Source: an uncultured Eubacterium sp. (GTDB lineage Bacteria > Bacillota > Clostridia > Lachnospirales > CAG-274). From it: a DNA stretch of 64,000 nucleotides. Numbering within the stretch: position 1 is the stretch's first letter; the number at the start of each line of letters is the position of its first letter. The position numbers were made by a program, and so were the translations under genes. Location of the stretch: contig URXK01000007.1 of the NCBI GenBank assembly GCA_900551755.1, positions 13,056-77,055 of the forward strand. The letters are read 5' to 3'. Positions 34,251 to 43,431 of this stretch are shown here, one piece after another. A model generated the notes under the pieces. That model was not told the origin of the DNA, ran no database searches, and saw nothing but the letters and a program-made list of their open reading frames with translations.

Positions 34251-35702
34251 ATGAATAATGGTAAAAAAGGAAAGAAAGCTATAATTTCTGGACTGATTTG
34301 GAAATTTGCTGAAAGAATGGCATCTCAAGGTGTTTCATTTGTTGTTTCAGTTGTATTAGCAAGACTTTTACTTCCTTCTGACTATGGTATGGTAGCTCTT
34401 GTGCTTATTTTTGTCAACTTGGCTAATGTTTTTGTAAGTACAGGCTTTAATACAGCACTTATTCAAAAAAAAGATGCAGATGATTTGGACTATTCTACAT
34501 TATTTTATAGTTCAGTGGCAGTAGCTGTTGTAATGTACGGTATTTTGTTTGTTACAGCTCCACACTTAGAAATATTCTTTTCTCAAAAGGGCTTGACTAA
34601 GGTTATTAGAGTTCTTTCTCTTATACTTATAGTTAATGCTTTCAAGTCTATTCAGCACGCTTATGTGTCTAGTAATATGCAGTTTAAAAGATTTTTCTAT
34701 TCAACTTTAGGTGGAACTTTAATATCTGCTGTAGTTGGCCTTTATATGGCATACACTGGCTATGGTGTATGGGCATTAGTAGCACAAAATATGGTAAATA
34801 TTACTGTAGATACTGCTATTTTATATTTAACTGTTAAGTGGCGTCCTAAACTTATGTTCTCCTTTAAGAGAGCTAAATCTCTTATGCTTTATGGTATGAA
34901 CATTACATTAGGTCAGCTTTTAAGTACAGGTTATAATCAGCTTAGGTCATTAGTTGTTGGTAGACTTTATTCTGCCGCTGATTTGGCTTATTATAATAAG
35001 GGTGAACAGATACCTCAGCTTATTACTACTAATATTGATACAAGTGTAGCCTCAGTTCTTTTTCCAGCACTTTCAAATGAAAATGACGATACTGGCAGAG
35101 TAAAGGTTATAACTAGAAATGCTATTAGTACAAGCTCTTATTTGCTTTTTCCAATTATGTTTGGTCTTGCTGCTGCAGCAGAACCTTTAATTAGATTGTT
35201 ATTAACTGAAAAATGGATGTTTAGTGTTCCATATCTTAGATTGGCTTGTATTGCTTATGCTTTTATACCAGTTAATTCAACTAATTTGCAGGCTATAAAG
35301 GCTTTAGGCAGAAGTGATATGTTCTTAAGGGTAGAAATAGTAAAAAAAGTTCTTGGTATAGCTCTTGTATTGGTTACTATGTATCATAGTGTTTTTGCCA
35401 TTGCAGTATCTAATGTTTTTATTAATGTTATAGCTATATTTATAAATGCTTACCCTAATAAAATATTAATGAAGTATGGCGTTAAGGAGCAGATAAAGGA
35501 TATTAGTCCATACCTTATAGTGTCATTATTAATGGCAGTTATTGTTTATGCAGTTACTTTTTTACATATTGGTGATGCTGCAACATTGATTTTACAGGTG
35601 TTTGTGGGAATTGCTAGTTACAGCTTAATGTCTTATATTTTAGGCTTTGAACCATTTTTTATGCTTATTGAGGCTTTTAAGAAAATTACATCAAATAAAT
35701 AG
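34251..35702 (+). CDS. Lipid-linked oligosaccharide flippase (Wzx/polysaccharide_synt type)
   Basis: 483 residues with about fourteen membrane helices. SGLIWKFAERMASQGVSFVVSVVLARLLLPSDYGMVALV and FVSTGFNTALIQKKD are typical of the WzxC-like branch, and YYNKGEQIPQLITTNIDTSVASVLFPALS is a conserved middle block. It would move the undecaprenyl-linked repeat unit to the outer face, where the Wzy-like protein polymerises it. Confidence 0.9.
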   Translation: MNNGKKGKKAIISGLIWKFAERMASQGVSFVVSVVLARLLLPSDYGMVALVLIFVNLANVFVSTGFNTALIQKKDADDLDYSTLFYSSVAVAVVMYGILFVTAPHLEIFFSQKGLTKVIRVLSLILIVNAFKSIQHAYVSSNMQFKRFFYSTLGGTLISAVVGLYMAYTGYGVWALVAQNMVNITVDTAILYLTVKWRPKLMFSFKRAKSLMLYGMNITLGQLLSTGYNQLRSLVVGRLYSAADLAYYNKGEQIPQLITTNIDTSVASVLFPALSNENDDTGRVKVITRNAISTSSYLLFPIMFGLAAAAEPLIRLLLTEKWMFSVPYLRLACIAYAFIPVNSTNLQAIKALGRSDMFLRVEIVKKVLGIALVLVTMYHSVFAIAVSNVFINVIAIFINAYPNKILMKYGVKEQIKDISPYLIVSLLMAVIVYAVTFLHIGDAATLILQVFVGIASYSLMSYILGFEPFFMLIEAFKKITSNK

Positions 35703-35722
35703 AGTATAAAAAGGAGTAGTTT

Positions 35723-36340
35723 ATGGGACGAATTGACAAGTTAAAGAATATATTTTCAATTTCATATTACAAAAAAAATACTAGAGCTTATAAGGATTTA
35801 ATAAAATATGATTATAAATTTAATGCTGCATTTAGAGGTGTTAAGTCCTTATCAAGAAAAGAAAAAAATAGCATAGAGATTAAATACCTTAAATGCTATA
35901 GAAAGTGTCAAGCCTATAGAAATACTCTTTGGGGAGATATTGCTTTTATTAAATTAAAAAAACTGAGTGAAAAAACAGGCATAGGCTTAAATGATAATCT
36001 TAATATTGGTAAAGGTCTTGTAATTGGTCATTGGGGCAGAATTGTAATGAATACTGTAGCTGAATTTGGAAATGAAATTATGCTTACTCATAATGTTACC
36101 ATAGGCAGAGATGTAAGAGGAAAGAGAAAAGGCTCACCTAAAATAGGAAATAGAGTTTGTATAAGGTCAAATTCAACAGTTGTTGGCAATATTACAATAG
36201 GTGATGATGTTCTTATTGCACCTAATACTTTTGTTAATTTTGATGTGCCTAGTCATTCTGTTGTTATAGGAAATCCTGCAACTATACATCATAGAGATAA
36301 TGCAACAGAAGGTCATTTGGGAATTGTAGAAGGTGAATAA
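35723..36340 (+). CDS. Serine-acetyltransferase-like hexapeptide acyltransferase
   Basis: 205 residues. The N-terminal about 75 residues are basic and helical; hexapeptide repeats begin near 88: LNIGKGLVIGHWGRIVMN, EIMLTHNVTIGRDVRG, PKIGNRVCIRSNSTVVGNITIGDDVLIAPNTFV, ending in VVIGNPATIHHRD. The His pair in GHWG and THNV matches acetyl-CoA-dependent enzymes of the CysE/WcaB branch. It probably acetylates a cluster sugar. AAAAGGAG precedes ATG; the VanZ-like gene starts at its end. Confidence 0.85.
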   Translation: MGRIDKLKNIFSISYYKKNTRAYKDLIKYDYKFNAAFRGVKSLSRKEKNSIEIKYLKCYRKCQAYRNTLWGDIAFIKLKKLSEKTGIGLNDNLNIGKGLVIGHWGRIVMNTVAEFGNEIMLTHNVTIGRDVRGKRKGSPKIGNRVCIRSNSTVVGNITIGDDVLIAPNTFVNFDVPSHSVVIGNPATIHHRDNATEGHLGIVEGE

Positions 36341-36341
36341 T

Positions 36342-36935
36342 ATGAAAACTATAGAAATAATAATTAAAGATGTGATAACTAGTATATACCCGGCTTTTGT
36401 TTCGGGTATAATTTTTTCTGTGCTTATTATGTTTGTTTATAATTATAGCAAAGAAAAAGGCTTTAAAAATATATGCAAATTATGGATTGATAGATTCAAA
36501 AAAAATCAAAATTTTAGATTTTGTTTTTATTTAGCCTTTTATATTTTTGTTGTTTTAACTAAAACATTACTTACTAGACCTTATCACACAAGCCCTCTTG
36601 CTAATGTTTGGGGCGTATGGAGCTTACATACAGATAAAGGTGCTATAAATGTTGACCCTTTTGAAAACTTTGTGCTTTTTGTGCCATTTACTATTTTTTT
36701 GTTTATGGCAGTTAAAAATAAATTAGTTAATAGAAATAGTCTAATTAATGTTGTTGTTAAATCTTTTGAATTTTCTTTTGTTTTTTCATTAACTATTGAG
36801 CTACTTCAAGTATTTTTTAAACTTGGAACATTCCAGATTTTAGATATTGTTTCTAACACAGCAGGTGGAGTATTTGGTGGTATTTTGTATTTTATATTTT
36901 ACAATATTAGTTGTGGAAGAAAAAAGGCTAAATAA
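36342..36935 (+). CDS. VanZ family membrane protein
   Basis: 197 residues with about five membrane helices. FVVLTKTLLTRPYHTSPLANVWGVW, DPFENFVLFVPFTIFLFM and ELLQVFFKLGTFQILDIVSNTAGGVFGGIL match VanZ-type proteins (ENxxLFxPFG, QxxxxxGxxDxxDxxxNTxG). Their function is mostly unknown; VanZ itself gives low teicoplanin resistance. GTG 36333 overlaps the preceding stop; ATG 36342, 2 bp after that stop, has an AAGGTGA Shine-Dalgarno and is preferred. Confidence 0.82.
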   Translation: MKTIEIIIKDVITSIYPAFVSGIIFSVLIMFVYNYSKEKGFKNICKLWIDRFKKNQNFRFCFYLAFYIFVVLTKTLLTRPYHTSPLANVWGVWSLHTDKGAINVDPFENFVLFVPFTIFLFMAVKNKLVNRNSLINVVVKSFEFSFVFSLTIELLQVFFKLGTFQILDIVSNTAGGVFGGILYFIFYNISCGRKKAK

Positions 36936-36936
36936 G

Positions 36937-36965
36937 TTGTATGTAAAAATTAATTATGATATAAT
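36937..36965 (+). promoter_or_regulatory. Internal promoter before the dTDP-rhamnose genes
   Basis: TTGTAT (36937-36942), 17 bp, TATAAT (36960-36965) with an extended TGn. It gives the rfbA block its own transcription start within the cluster. Confidence 0.75.
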
Positions 36966-36998
36966 AACAAATAATGAATGTTTTTAAGAGGTGAAAAA

Positions 36999-37877
36999 AT
37001 GAAAGGTATTATATTAGCTGGAGGTTCTGGCACAAGATTATATCCATTAACAATGGTTACATCAAAACAGCTTTTGCCTGTTTATGACAAGCCAATGATA
37101 TATTATCCATTATCAACACTTATGCTTGCAGGTATAAAGGATATTTTAATTATATCAACACCTACAGATTTACCTAATTTTGAACGACTTTTAGGTGACG
37201 GCTCTAATTTTGGTATTAATTTAAGCTACAAGGTTCAGCCTAGTCCTGATGGACTTGCTCAAGCATTTTTGCTTGGTGAAGAATTTATAGGTGATGATAG
37301 CTGTGCTATGGTTTTGGGGGATAATATTTTCTATGGCAGTGGCTTTAGCAAAATTCTTAAAAATGCAGCCAACAAGGAAAAGGGTGCTACTGTATTTGGT
37401 TATTATGTAGAGGACCCTGAACGCTTTGGTATTGTTGAATTTGATAAAGATGGCAGAGCAGTTTCTCTTGAGGAAAAGCCACAAAATCCTAAGTCAAATT
37501 ATGCTGTTACTGGTCTTTATTTTTATGATAAGACTGTTGTTGAAAAGGCTAAAAAGGTTAAGCCGTCAGCAAGAGGTGAGCTTGAAATAACTGACCTTAA
37601 TAAAATGTATCTTGAGGAAGGTACTCTTGATGTTAAAACATTAGGCAGAGGCTTTGCTTGGCTTGACACTGGTACAGTTGACGCCCTTAATGAAGCTGCT
37701 GAATTTGTTAAGGTTATTGAAGGTAGACAGGGAATTATGATTTCTGCTGTTGAAGAAATTGCTTATAAAAATGGCTGGATTACTAAGGAGAAACTTTTAG
37801 AGTCAGCTAAATTATATGGTAAATCTGCTTATGGTCAGCACCTTAAAAAGGTAGCTGAAGGAAGGTATTTATATTAA
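36999..37877 (+). CDS. rfbA: Glucose-1-phosphate thymidylyltransferase
   Basis: 292 residues from ATG 36999 (AGAGGTG Shine-Dalgarno); an ATG 7 codons upstream is rejected. It joins dTTP and glucose-1-phosphate, the first step of dTDP-rhamnose synthesis. The signature [36 protein letters not shown] and LGDNIFYG are all present, as are [21 protein letters not shown] and [11 protein letters not shown]. Its stop overlaps the next ATG by one base. Confidence 0.95.
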   Translation: MKGIILAGGSGTRLYPLTMVTSKQLLPVYDKPMIYYPLSTLMLAGIKDILIISTPTDLPNFERLLGDGSNFGINLSYKVQPSPDGLAQAFLLGEEFIGDDSCAMVLGDNIFYGSGFSKILKNAANKEKGATVFGYYVEDPERFGIVEFDKDGRAVSLEEKPQNPKSNYAVTGLYFYDKTVVEKAKKVKPSARGELEITDLNKMYLEEGTLDVKTLGRGFAWLDTGTVDALNEAAEFVKVIEGRQGIMISAVEEIAYKNGWITKEKLLESAKLYGKSAYGQHLKKVAEGRYLY

Positions 37878-38914
37878 TGAATAAAAATATTAGTCAAGAA
37901 AATAAATGTTCTCAAAAATGTGCTGTTGATTTTTTGAAACTTATTATGGCATTTTTTGTTGTAGGTATTCATAGTCAGCTTTCAAAATTTTTTGGACCTG
38001 TTGGGGAAGGGGTATTAGACAATATTTTTGCTTTGGCTGTGCCTTACTTTTTTATTTGTTCTGGATATTTTTTGTTTAATAAAATTAATATATCTAATAT
38101 AAATAAAGAAAATAGCATAGTAATAACTAATTATTTAAAAAAAATAATAAAGTTATATATAGTGTGGTCAATTATTTATTTGCCACTAACTATATATGGT
38201 GAATTATTTGTATGGAAAACTAGTACTGTAAAGGCTGTTATTAAGATTATTAAAAATTATATTTTAGTGGGAGAAAATTTTTATTCTTGGCAGCTTTGGT
38301 ATCTTTTAGGTTTAATAGTAGCTGTATTTATAATATACTTTTTAGCTAAGTTAAAATTAAATTATAAGATAATAACAATTATTTCTCTTGTATTATTTTT
38401 AATTGGTATTGGTATTGATACCTTAAGCGTTAATGAAGTTTTTGAAAATCAATTAAATGTATACTATACAGTATTTTCAACTACAAGAAATGGCTTTTTT
38501 TATGGCTTTTTTTATGTTTCTTTAGGAATGTTAATAGCAAATAAAGAAGAAAAGTTAGGCATAATTGATATAGCTATATTAATTTTATCAATTGTAGGTC
38601 TTTTGTTATTTAATGCAAGTCCTTTTAAAAGACTTTATATTGCTTTATTAGCTTTTATTATTTTCAAAATTTCATTAAATGTAAATTTGAAAAACTCTCC
38701 AATTTACTTGATTTGTAGAAAACTTAGTATTAAAGTATATTTAATACATATGTATTTTGTAGCAATATATAGATTATTTATATCTAGCAATGAAGATGTG
38801 TATAACTATTTGGTTTGTTTTGTTTTTGCAAGTTTATTATCTGTTATAGTGGCTGTTATTTTTGACATTATTGACAAAAAGACAAATATTAAACGAGCTA
38901 AACTTTTATTTTAA
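37877..38914 (+). CDS. Acyltransferase family 3 membrane protein
   Basis: 345 residues, about ten helices. CAVDFLKLIMAFFVVGIHSQL holds the conserved His; LAVPYFFICSGYFLF is the second hallmark. It is inserted between rfbA and rfbB, with a 1-base overlap to rfbA and 12 bp to rfbB. It is the third membrane acyltransferase of the cluster; its placement may indicate that it acylates rhamnose, which is only inference. Confidence 0.83.
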   Translation: MNKNISQENKCSQKCAVDFLKLIMAFFVVGIHSQLSKFFGPVGEGVLDNIFALAVPYFFICSGYFLFNKINISNINKENSIVITNYLKKIIKLYIVWSIIYLPLTIYGELFVWKTSTVKAVIKIIKNYILVGENFYSWQLWYLLGLIVAVFIIYFLAKLKLNYKIITIISLVLFLIGIGIDTLSVNEVFENQLNVYYTVFSTTRNGFFYGFFYVSLGMLIANKEEKLGIIDIAILILSIVGLLLFNASPFKRLYIALLAFIIFKISLNVNLKNSPIYLICRKLSIKVYLIHMYFVAIYRLFISSNEDVYNYLVCFVFASLLSVIVAVIFDIIDKKTNIKRAKLLF

Positions 38915-38926
38915 AGGAGTATTATT

Positions 38927-39946
38927 ATGACAATTATTGTAACTGGCGGTGCCGGATTTATAGGAAGTAACTTTATTTTTCATATGCTCAACAAATATCC
39001 TGATTATAGAATAGTTTGTCTTGATAAACTTACTTATGCAGGCAATTTATCAACACTTGAGCCTGTTATGGATAACCCTAATTTTAGATTTGTTAAGGCT
39101 GATATTTGCGATAGAGATGCTGTTTACAAACTTTTTGAGGAAGAAAAGCCAGATATTGTTGTAAACTTTGCAGCAGAAAGCCACGTTGACCGTTCTATTG
39201 AAAACCCTAGTATTTTCATTGAAACTAATATTATGGGTACTCAAGTTATGATGGACGCTTGCAGAAAGTATGGTATTACTCGTTATCATCAGGTATCTAC
39301 TGATGAGGTTTATGGTGATTTGCCTCTTGATAGACCTGATTTATTCTTTACAGAGGAAACACCTATTCACACATCAAGTCCTTATAGTTCATCAAAGGCT
39401 GGTGCAGACCTTCTTGTGCTTGCTTATTACAGAACTTATGGACTTCCTGTTACAATTTCAAGATGTTCTAACAACTATGGTCCATATCACTTCCCAGAGA
39501 AACTTATACCTTTAATGATTGCAAATGCTCTTAATAATAAGCCTCTCCCAGTTTATGGCACTGGTGAAAATGTTAGAGATTGGCTCTATGTTGAGGACCA
39601 TTGCAAGGCTATTGACCTTATTATACATAAGGGTAGAGTAGGCGAGGTTTATAACATTGGTGGTCATAATGAAATGGCTAATATTGATATTGTCAAAATA
39701 ATTTGCAAGGAATTAAATAAGCCAGAAAGCCTTATTACTTATGTTACAGATAGAAAGGGTCACGATATGAGATATGCTATTGACCCAACTAAAATCCATA
39801 ATGAGCTTGGCTGGTTGCCTGAAACTAAGTTTGCTGATGGTATTAAAAAAACTATTAAGTGGTACCTTGATAATAAGGAATGGTGGGAAAATATCATAAG
39901 TGGTGAATATCAAGACTATTATAAGAAAATGTACGAGGGAAGATAA
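38927..39946 (+). CDS. rfbB: dTDP-glucose 4,6-dehydratase
   Basis: 339 residues. Rossmann loop GGAGFIGS at 7-14, NFAAESHVDRSIENP, STDEVYGDL (catalytic Asp/Glu), and YSSSK at 153-157. NNYGPYHFPEKLIPL and RDWLYVEDHCKAIDLI complete the family set. It converts dTDP-glucose to the 4-keto-6-deoxy sugar. AAAGGAG precedes ATG. Confidence 0.96.
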   Translation: MTIIVTGGAGFIGSNFIFHMLNKYPDYRIVCLDKLTYAGNLSTLEPVMDNPNFRFVKADICDRDAVYKLFEEEKPDIVVNFAAESHVDRSIENPSIFIETNIMGTQVMMDACRKYGITRYHQVSTDEVYGDLPLDRPDLFFTEETPIHTSSPYSSSKAGADLLVLAYYRTYGLPVTISRCSNNYGPYHFPEKLIPLMIANALNNKPLPVYGTGENVRDWLYVEDHCKAIDLIIHKGRVGEVYNIGGHNEMANIDIVKIICKELNKPESLITYVTDRKGHDMRYAIDPTKIHNELGWLPETKFADGIKKTIKWYLDNKEWWENIISGEYQDYYKKMYEGR

Positions 39947-39947
39947 T

Positions 39948-40802
39948 ATGAAAGTTTTAGTTACAGGCGTAAAAGGTCAGCTTGGCTTTGATGTTGTTAA
40001 TGAGCTTGAAAAAAGAGGTCACACAGCTATTGGTGTTGACATTGATGAAATGGATATTACAGATGCCATTTCTGTTGAAAAAGTAATAAATGGTGCTAAG
40101 CCTGATGCAGTTATTCATTGTGCTGCTTGGACAGCAGTTGATGCAGCTGAGGATGAAGAAAATATACCTAAGGTTAGAAATGTAAATGCCAAAGGTACTG
40201 AAAATATAGCTAAGGTTTGCAAGGCTCTTGATATTAAAATGGTTTATATAAGTACCGACTATGTTTTTGACGGTCAGGGTACAGAACCTTGGGAGCCAGA
40301 TTGTAAGGCTTACAAGCCTCTTAATGTTTATGGCAAAACTAAACTTGAAGGTGAGCTTGCAGTAAGCAGTAATTTAGACAAGTTTTTCATTGTTAGAATT
40401 GCTTGGGTATTTGGTGTAAATGGTAATAACTTTATAAAGACTATGCTTAAACTTTCAGATAAGTATGATACATTAAGAGTTGTTAATGACCAAATAGGCA
40501 CACCAACATATACATTTGACCTTGCAAGACTTCTTGTTGATATGGTTGAAACTGAAAAATATGGCTATTATCACGCAACTAATGAGGGTGGCTATATTTC
40601 TTGGTACGACTTTGCTTGTGAAATATTTAAGCAGGCTGGCAAAAATATGAATGTTATACCTGTTACTACTGAAGAATATGGAATTTCAAAGGCAGCAAGA
40701 CCATTTAATAGTAGACTTGATAAGTCTAAATTAGTTGAAAATGGCTTTGAACCTTTGCCAACTTGGCAAAATGCTCTTGAAAGATATTTAAAGGAAATTT
40801 AA
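39948..40802 (+). CDS. rfbD: dTDP-4-dehydrorhamnose reductase
   Basis: 284 residues from ATG 39948, one base after the rfbB stop, with a GAGGGAAG Shine-Dalgarno inside rfbB; the longer frame from 39900 is rejected. VLVTGVKGQLGFDVV is the NADPH loop; HCAAWTAVDAAEDE, YISTDYVFDG and NVYGKTKLEGE (YxxxK) are the reductase motifs. It makes dTDP-L-rhamnose from the RfbC product. Confidence 0.95.
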   Translation: MKVLVTGVKGQLGFDVVNELEKRGHTAIGVDIDEMDITDAISVEKVINGAKPDAVIHCAAWTAVDAAEDEENIPKVRNVNAKGTENIAKVCKALDIKMVYISTDYVFDGQGTEPWEPDCKAYKPLNVYGKTKLEGELAVSSNLDKFFIVRIAWVFGVNGNNFIKTMLKLSDKYDTLRVVNDQIGTPTYTFDLARLLVDMVETEKYGYYHATNEGGYISWYDFACEIFKQAGKNMNVIPVTTEEYGISKAARPFNSRLDKSKLVENGFEPLPTWQNALERYLKEI

Positions 40803-40815
40803 GGAGGTGTTATAA

Positions 40816-41424
40816 ATGGGACAGATTAAGGTTACTAAATGCCCAATAGAGGGTTTATGCGTTATTGAGCCTACAGTTCACGGTGATGCAAGAGGTTATT
40901 TTATGGAAACATATAACCAGAAAGATATGGAGGCCGAAGGTCTTAATATGGTTTTTGTTCAAGATAACCAGTCATCATCAACTAAAGGCGTTTTAAGAGG
41001 CTTGCATTTTCAGAAGCAGTACCCACAGGGCAAACTTGTAAGAGTTGTAAAAGGTAGTGTTTTTGATGTAGCTGTTGACCTTAGAGCTAATTCAGAAACC
41101 TATGGCAAGTGGTTTGGCGTTGAGCTTACAGAAGAAAACAAAAAGCAATTTTATATTCCAGAAGGTTTTGCTCACGGATTTGTTGTGCTTTCTGATGTGG
41201 CAGAATTTTGCTATAAGTGTACAGATTTTTATCACCCTGGTGACGAGGGTGGACTTGCTTGGAATGACCCTGAAATTGGTATAGACTGGGCGTCACTTGG
41301 TATTAAGGGTGAATATAATGGCACAGCATCAGCAGAGGGTTACACTATGGCTGACGGTACTCCTCTTAATTTAAGTGATAAAGACCAAAAGTGGTTAGGA
41401 CTTAAAGATACATTTAAGTTTTAA
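40816..41424 (+). CDS. rfbC: dTDP-4-dehydrorhamnose 3,5-epimerase
   Basis: 202 residues. The cupin epimerase motifs GDARGYFMETY, FVQDNQSSSTKGVLRGLHFQ, VRVVKGSVFDVAVDLR and FYIPEGFAHGFVVLSDVAEFCYKCTDFYHP (catalytic His and Tyr) are present. AAGGAGG precedes ATG. With rfbA, rfbB and rfbD this completes dTDP-rhamnose synthesis, in the order A-(acyltransferase)-B-D-C. Confidence 0.95.
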   Translation: MGQIKVTKCPIEGLCVIEPTVHGDARGYFMETYNQKDMEAEGLNMVFVQDNQSSSTKGVLRGLHFQKQYPQGKLVRVVKGSVFDVAVDLRANSETYGKWFGVELTEENKKQFYIPEGFAHGFVVLSDVAEFCYKCTDFYHPGDEGGLAWNDPEIGIDWASLGIKGEYNGTASAEGYTMADGTPLNLSDKDQKWLGLKDTFKF

Positions 41425-41459
41425 TATTTAATCCTAAAATAATAACATAGGAGAAAACA

Positions 41460-42674
41460 ATGTACGAAAACAGTAAAGAACTTATTAAAATATTAAAGGC
41501 CTTTCTTTTTGAAGAAAAATATATTCAATCTAGCAATACTCAAATTGATGATATTGTTAAAATTGCAGAATTGCATAATGTAACTGCTATGGTTGGTTAT
41601 GTATTAGAAAAAAATAATGTGTCTGTTTCTGATGATATTGCACCTAAACTTTTTAAAAAGAAGTTGCAATGTGGAATTTTAGGTGCAAAAAGAGAAATGC
41701 TTTTTAATGAAATAAGTGATGCCTTAAGTGAAAAATCTATAGAACATATTATTGTTAAGGGGTATGTTTTGAGAGAACTTTATCCTGTTAAGGATTTAAG
41801 AACAATGTCTGATATGGATTTTGTTATTAAATCAGAAGATGGCAATAATATGGAAAAGGTTATGGAGTCTTTAAATTATGATTTAGACGAGTATGTTCAA
41901 GGTGATTGGAGCTATTTTAAAAATAATATGCACATTGAATTTCACGAAAAACTTACAGAGTCTGAATTGGGCAATGGCTTTGATTATGATGAGTATCTTA
42001 AGGATTGTTTTTTACATACAGAGGAATATAGAAAACTTACTAAAAAACTTGATATGGAATATCATTTAATATATATGTTTATACATTGTGCTAAACATTT
42101 TTATAATGAAGGCTGTGGATTTAGAATGATAATGGATTTTGCAGCCTATATTAAAGCCTATAATAATGTTATTGATTGGAATTATGTTAATAGTGAACTT
42201 AAAAAAATTCATTTATATGATTTTTCTAATAGTATTTGGTATTTGTGTCAAGTTTGGTTTAATATAACTCCTAATAATAAAGAATATACTATGGATAGTG
42301 AGTTATATAATGAACTTTTGGGATATATTGTTAAAGGTGGTACTTTTGGCGAGGCACAAGCTAAAGATAGAATGATGTCAAAGGCTGCTAGAGAAACCTT
42401 TGAAAAAGCTGGTAATAGCAAGATTAAGGGTTTTTATGTAAAACTTAAAAAATATGTCTTGCTTGATGATAAGTCAATGAGAGGAATTGTAGGCTGGTAT
42501 AAAAATATGCCTAAATTTATGCTTCCTGTTGCTTGGATTTACAAGGCTTTTAATGCTGTTAAAAATAAGGGTTTAGGTACTACAAGGGATATTATTGGTT
42601 CTGGTGCAAATAATAATACAGCCTTGCAAGAATATACTATGCTTGAAAAATTGGGACTATATAATAAAAAGTAA
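41460..42674 (+). CDS. Uncharacterised nucleotidyltransferase family protein (NTP_transf_5-like)
   Basis: 404 residues. EHIIVKGYVLRELYPVKDLRTMSDMDFVIKSED carries the GxxLRELYP...R.MSDMD motif of the uncharacterised nucleotidyltransferase family; the DMD acts as metal ligand. YHLIYMFIHCAKHFYNEGCGFRMIMDFAAYI adds the conserved H..KH region. The C-terminal about 100 residues hold a short hydrophobic segment (MLPVAWIYKAFNAV). Relatives are found by surface polysaccharide and peptide clusters, but no reaction is assigned. It is the last gene before a strong terminator. Confidence 0.75.
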   Translation: MYENSKELIKILKAFLFEEKYIQSSNTQIDDIVKIAELHNVTAMVGYVLEKNNVSVSDDIAPKLFKKKLQCGILGAKREMLFNEISDALSEKSIEHIIVKGYVLRELYPVKDLRTMSDMDFVIKSEDGNNMEKVMESLNYDLDEYVQGDWSYFKNNMHIEFHEKLTESELGNGFDYDEYLKDCFLHTEEYRKLTKKLDMEYHLIYMFIHCAKHFYNEGCGFRMIMDFAAYIKAYNNVIDWNYVNSELKKIHLYDFSNSIWYLCQVWFNITPNNKEYTMDSELYNELLGYIVKGGTFGEAQAKDRMMSKAARETFEKAGNSKIKGFYVKLKKYVLLDDKSMRGIVGWYKNMPKFMLPVAWIYKAFNAVKNKGLGTTRDIIGSGANNNTALQEYTMLEKLGLYNKK

Positions 42675-42679
42675 ATATA

Positions 42680-42720
42680 ATACCTCTCTCTATTAAATCA
42701 ATAGAGAGAGGTATATTTTT
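42680..42720. terminator. Bidirectional terminator ending the polysaccharide cluster
   Basis: A perfect 15-bp stem (42680-42694 with 42700-42714), 5-nt loop, and a T run on the plus strand; it also serves the convergent UppS-like gene. Confidence 0.9.
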
Positions 42721-43338
42721 TCAGCCACCTAATGTTACATCTTGATGTTGGTACCAGTTAATAGCATTTTCAATATGTTCTCTTTTAAAATCAGGCCAAA
42801 AATCATCAACAACATAAAAATCAGCATAAACAGATTGAACTGGTAAAAATCCAGAAAGTCTTCTCATACCACCCCATCTGATTATTAGGTCAATTCTTGA
42901 AATATCTGCTGTATTATAGTAAGTAACACTTTTATTAGCTTTTAAATCCCACTCCCAACTATAATTAATTAAAAAATTAACTTTTAAGCCACCAGTGCCA
43001 AAAGTTTTTCTTGTTGTTAAGTCGCTTAATTCAATAGGAAACATATCAGACTCTCTATTGCCAGCAACAAGTATTTCGCAGTTTTCATTTTTTAGCATAT
43101 TAACCATTTCAACACAGCATTTAGTAAATGCTAGTCTTTGTTCAGTAGGTCTTTTAGTGTTGTCTGCAGTAAATCCATATATACTGATTTCTTTTACACC
43201 TAATCTTTCGCACTCCTTAAAGGCTTCAAGACCAGGTAAAAGTCCTTTTTCGTATCCTTTTTCTTTACCTAGTTGTTGACCTTTTGCCCATCTTCTGTTG
43301 CCGTCTGGTATTATTCCAATGTGGTTTGGTATTCTCAT
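42721..43338 (-). CDS. Short, divergent cis-prenyltransferase (UppS family)
   Basis: 205 residues, about 40 shorter than UppS. HIGIIPDGNRRWAK has the catalytic Asp12, but SxENW of the active site reads TADNT (Trp lost), and the diphosphate-binding RTGGEHRISNFLLWQ is RWGGMRRLSGFLPVQ. YAELYFTD is YADFYVVD, with Glu replaced by Asp. The stretch between NYSWEWD and DLIIRWGG is shortened. UppS makes the C55 lipid carrier; this may be a variant that makes another chain length or a paralogue. GAGGTGA precedes ATG. It sits right after the polysaccharide cluster, convergent to it. Confidence 0.75.
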   Translation of the reverse strand: MRIPNHIGIIPDGNRRWAKGQQLGKEKGYEKGLLPGLEAFKECERLGVKEISIYGFTADNTKRPTEQRLAFTKCCVEMVNMLKNENCEILVAGNRESDMFPIELSDLTTRKTFGTGGLKVNFLINYSWEWDLKANKSVTYYNTADISRIDLIIRWGGMRRLSGFLPVQSVYADFYVVDDFWPDFKREHIENAINWYQHQDVTLGG

Positions 43339-43385
43339 ATTATCACCTCTTTGTAATTGTTGCCAAATTAATAAAGTATATACTA

Positions 43386-43414
43386 TTGTACAAAAATAAA
43401 TTTTATGATAATAT
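43386..43414 (+). promoter_or_regulatory. Promoter of the small acidic protein / lipid kinase genes
   Basis: TTGTAC (43386-43391), 17 bp, TAATAT (43409-43414), about 18 bp before the ATG at 43432; a GAGGTG Shine-Dalgarno follows. Confidence 0.55.
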
Positions 43415-43431
43415 AAAATTGAGGTGAAATT

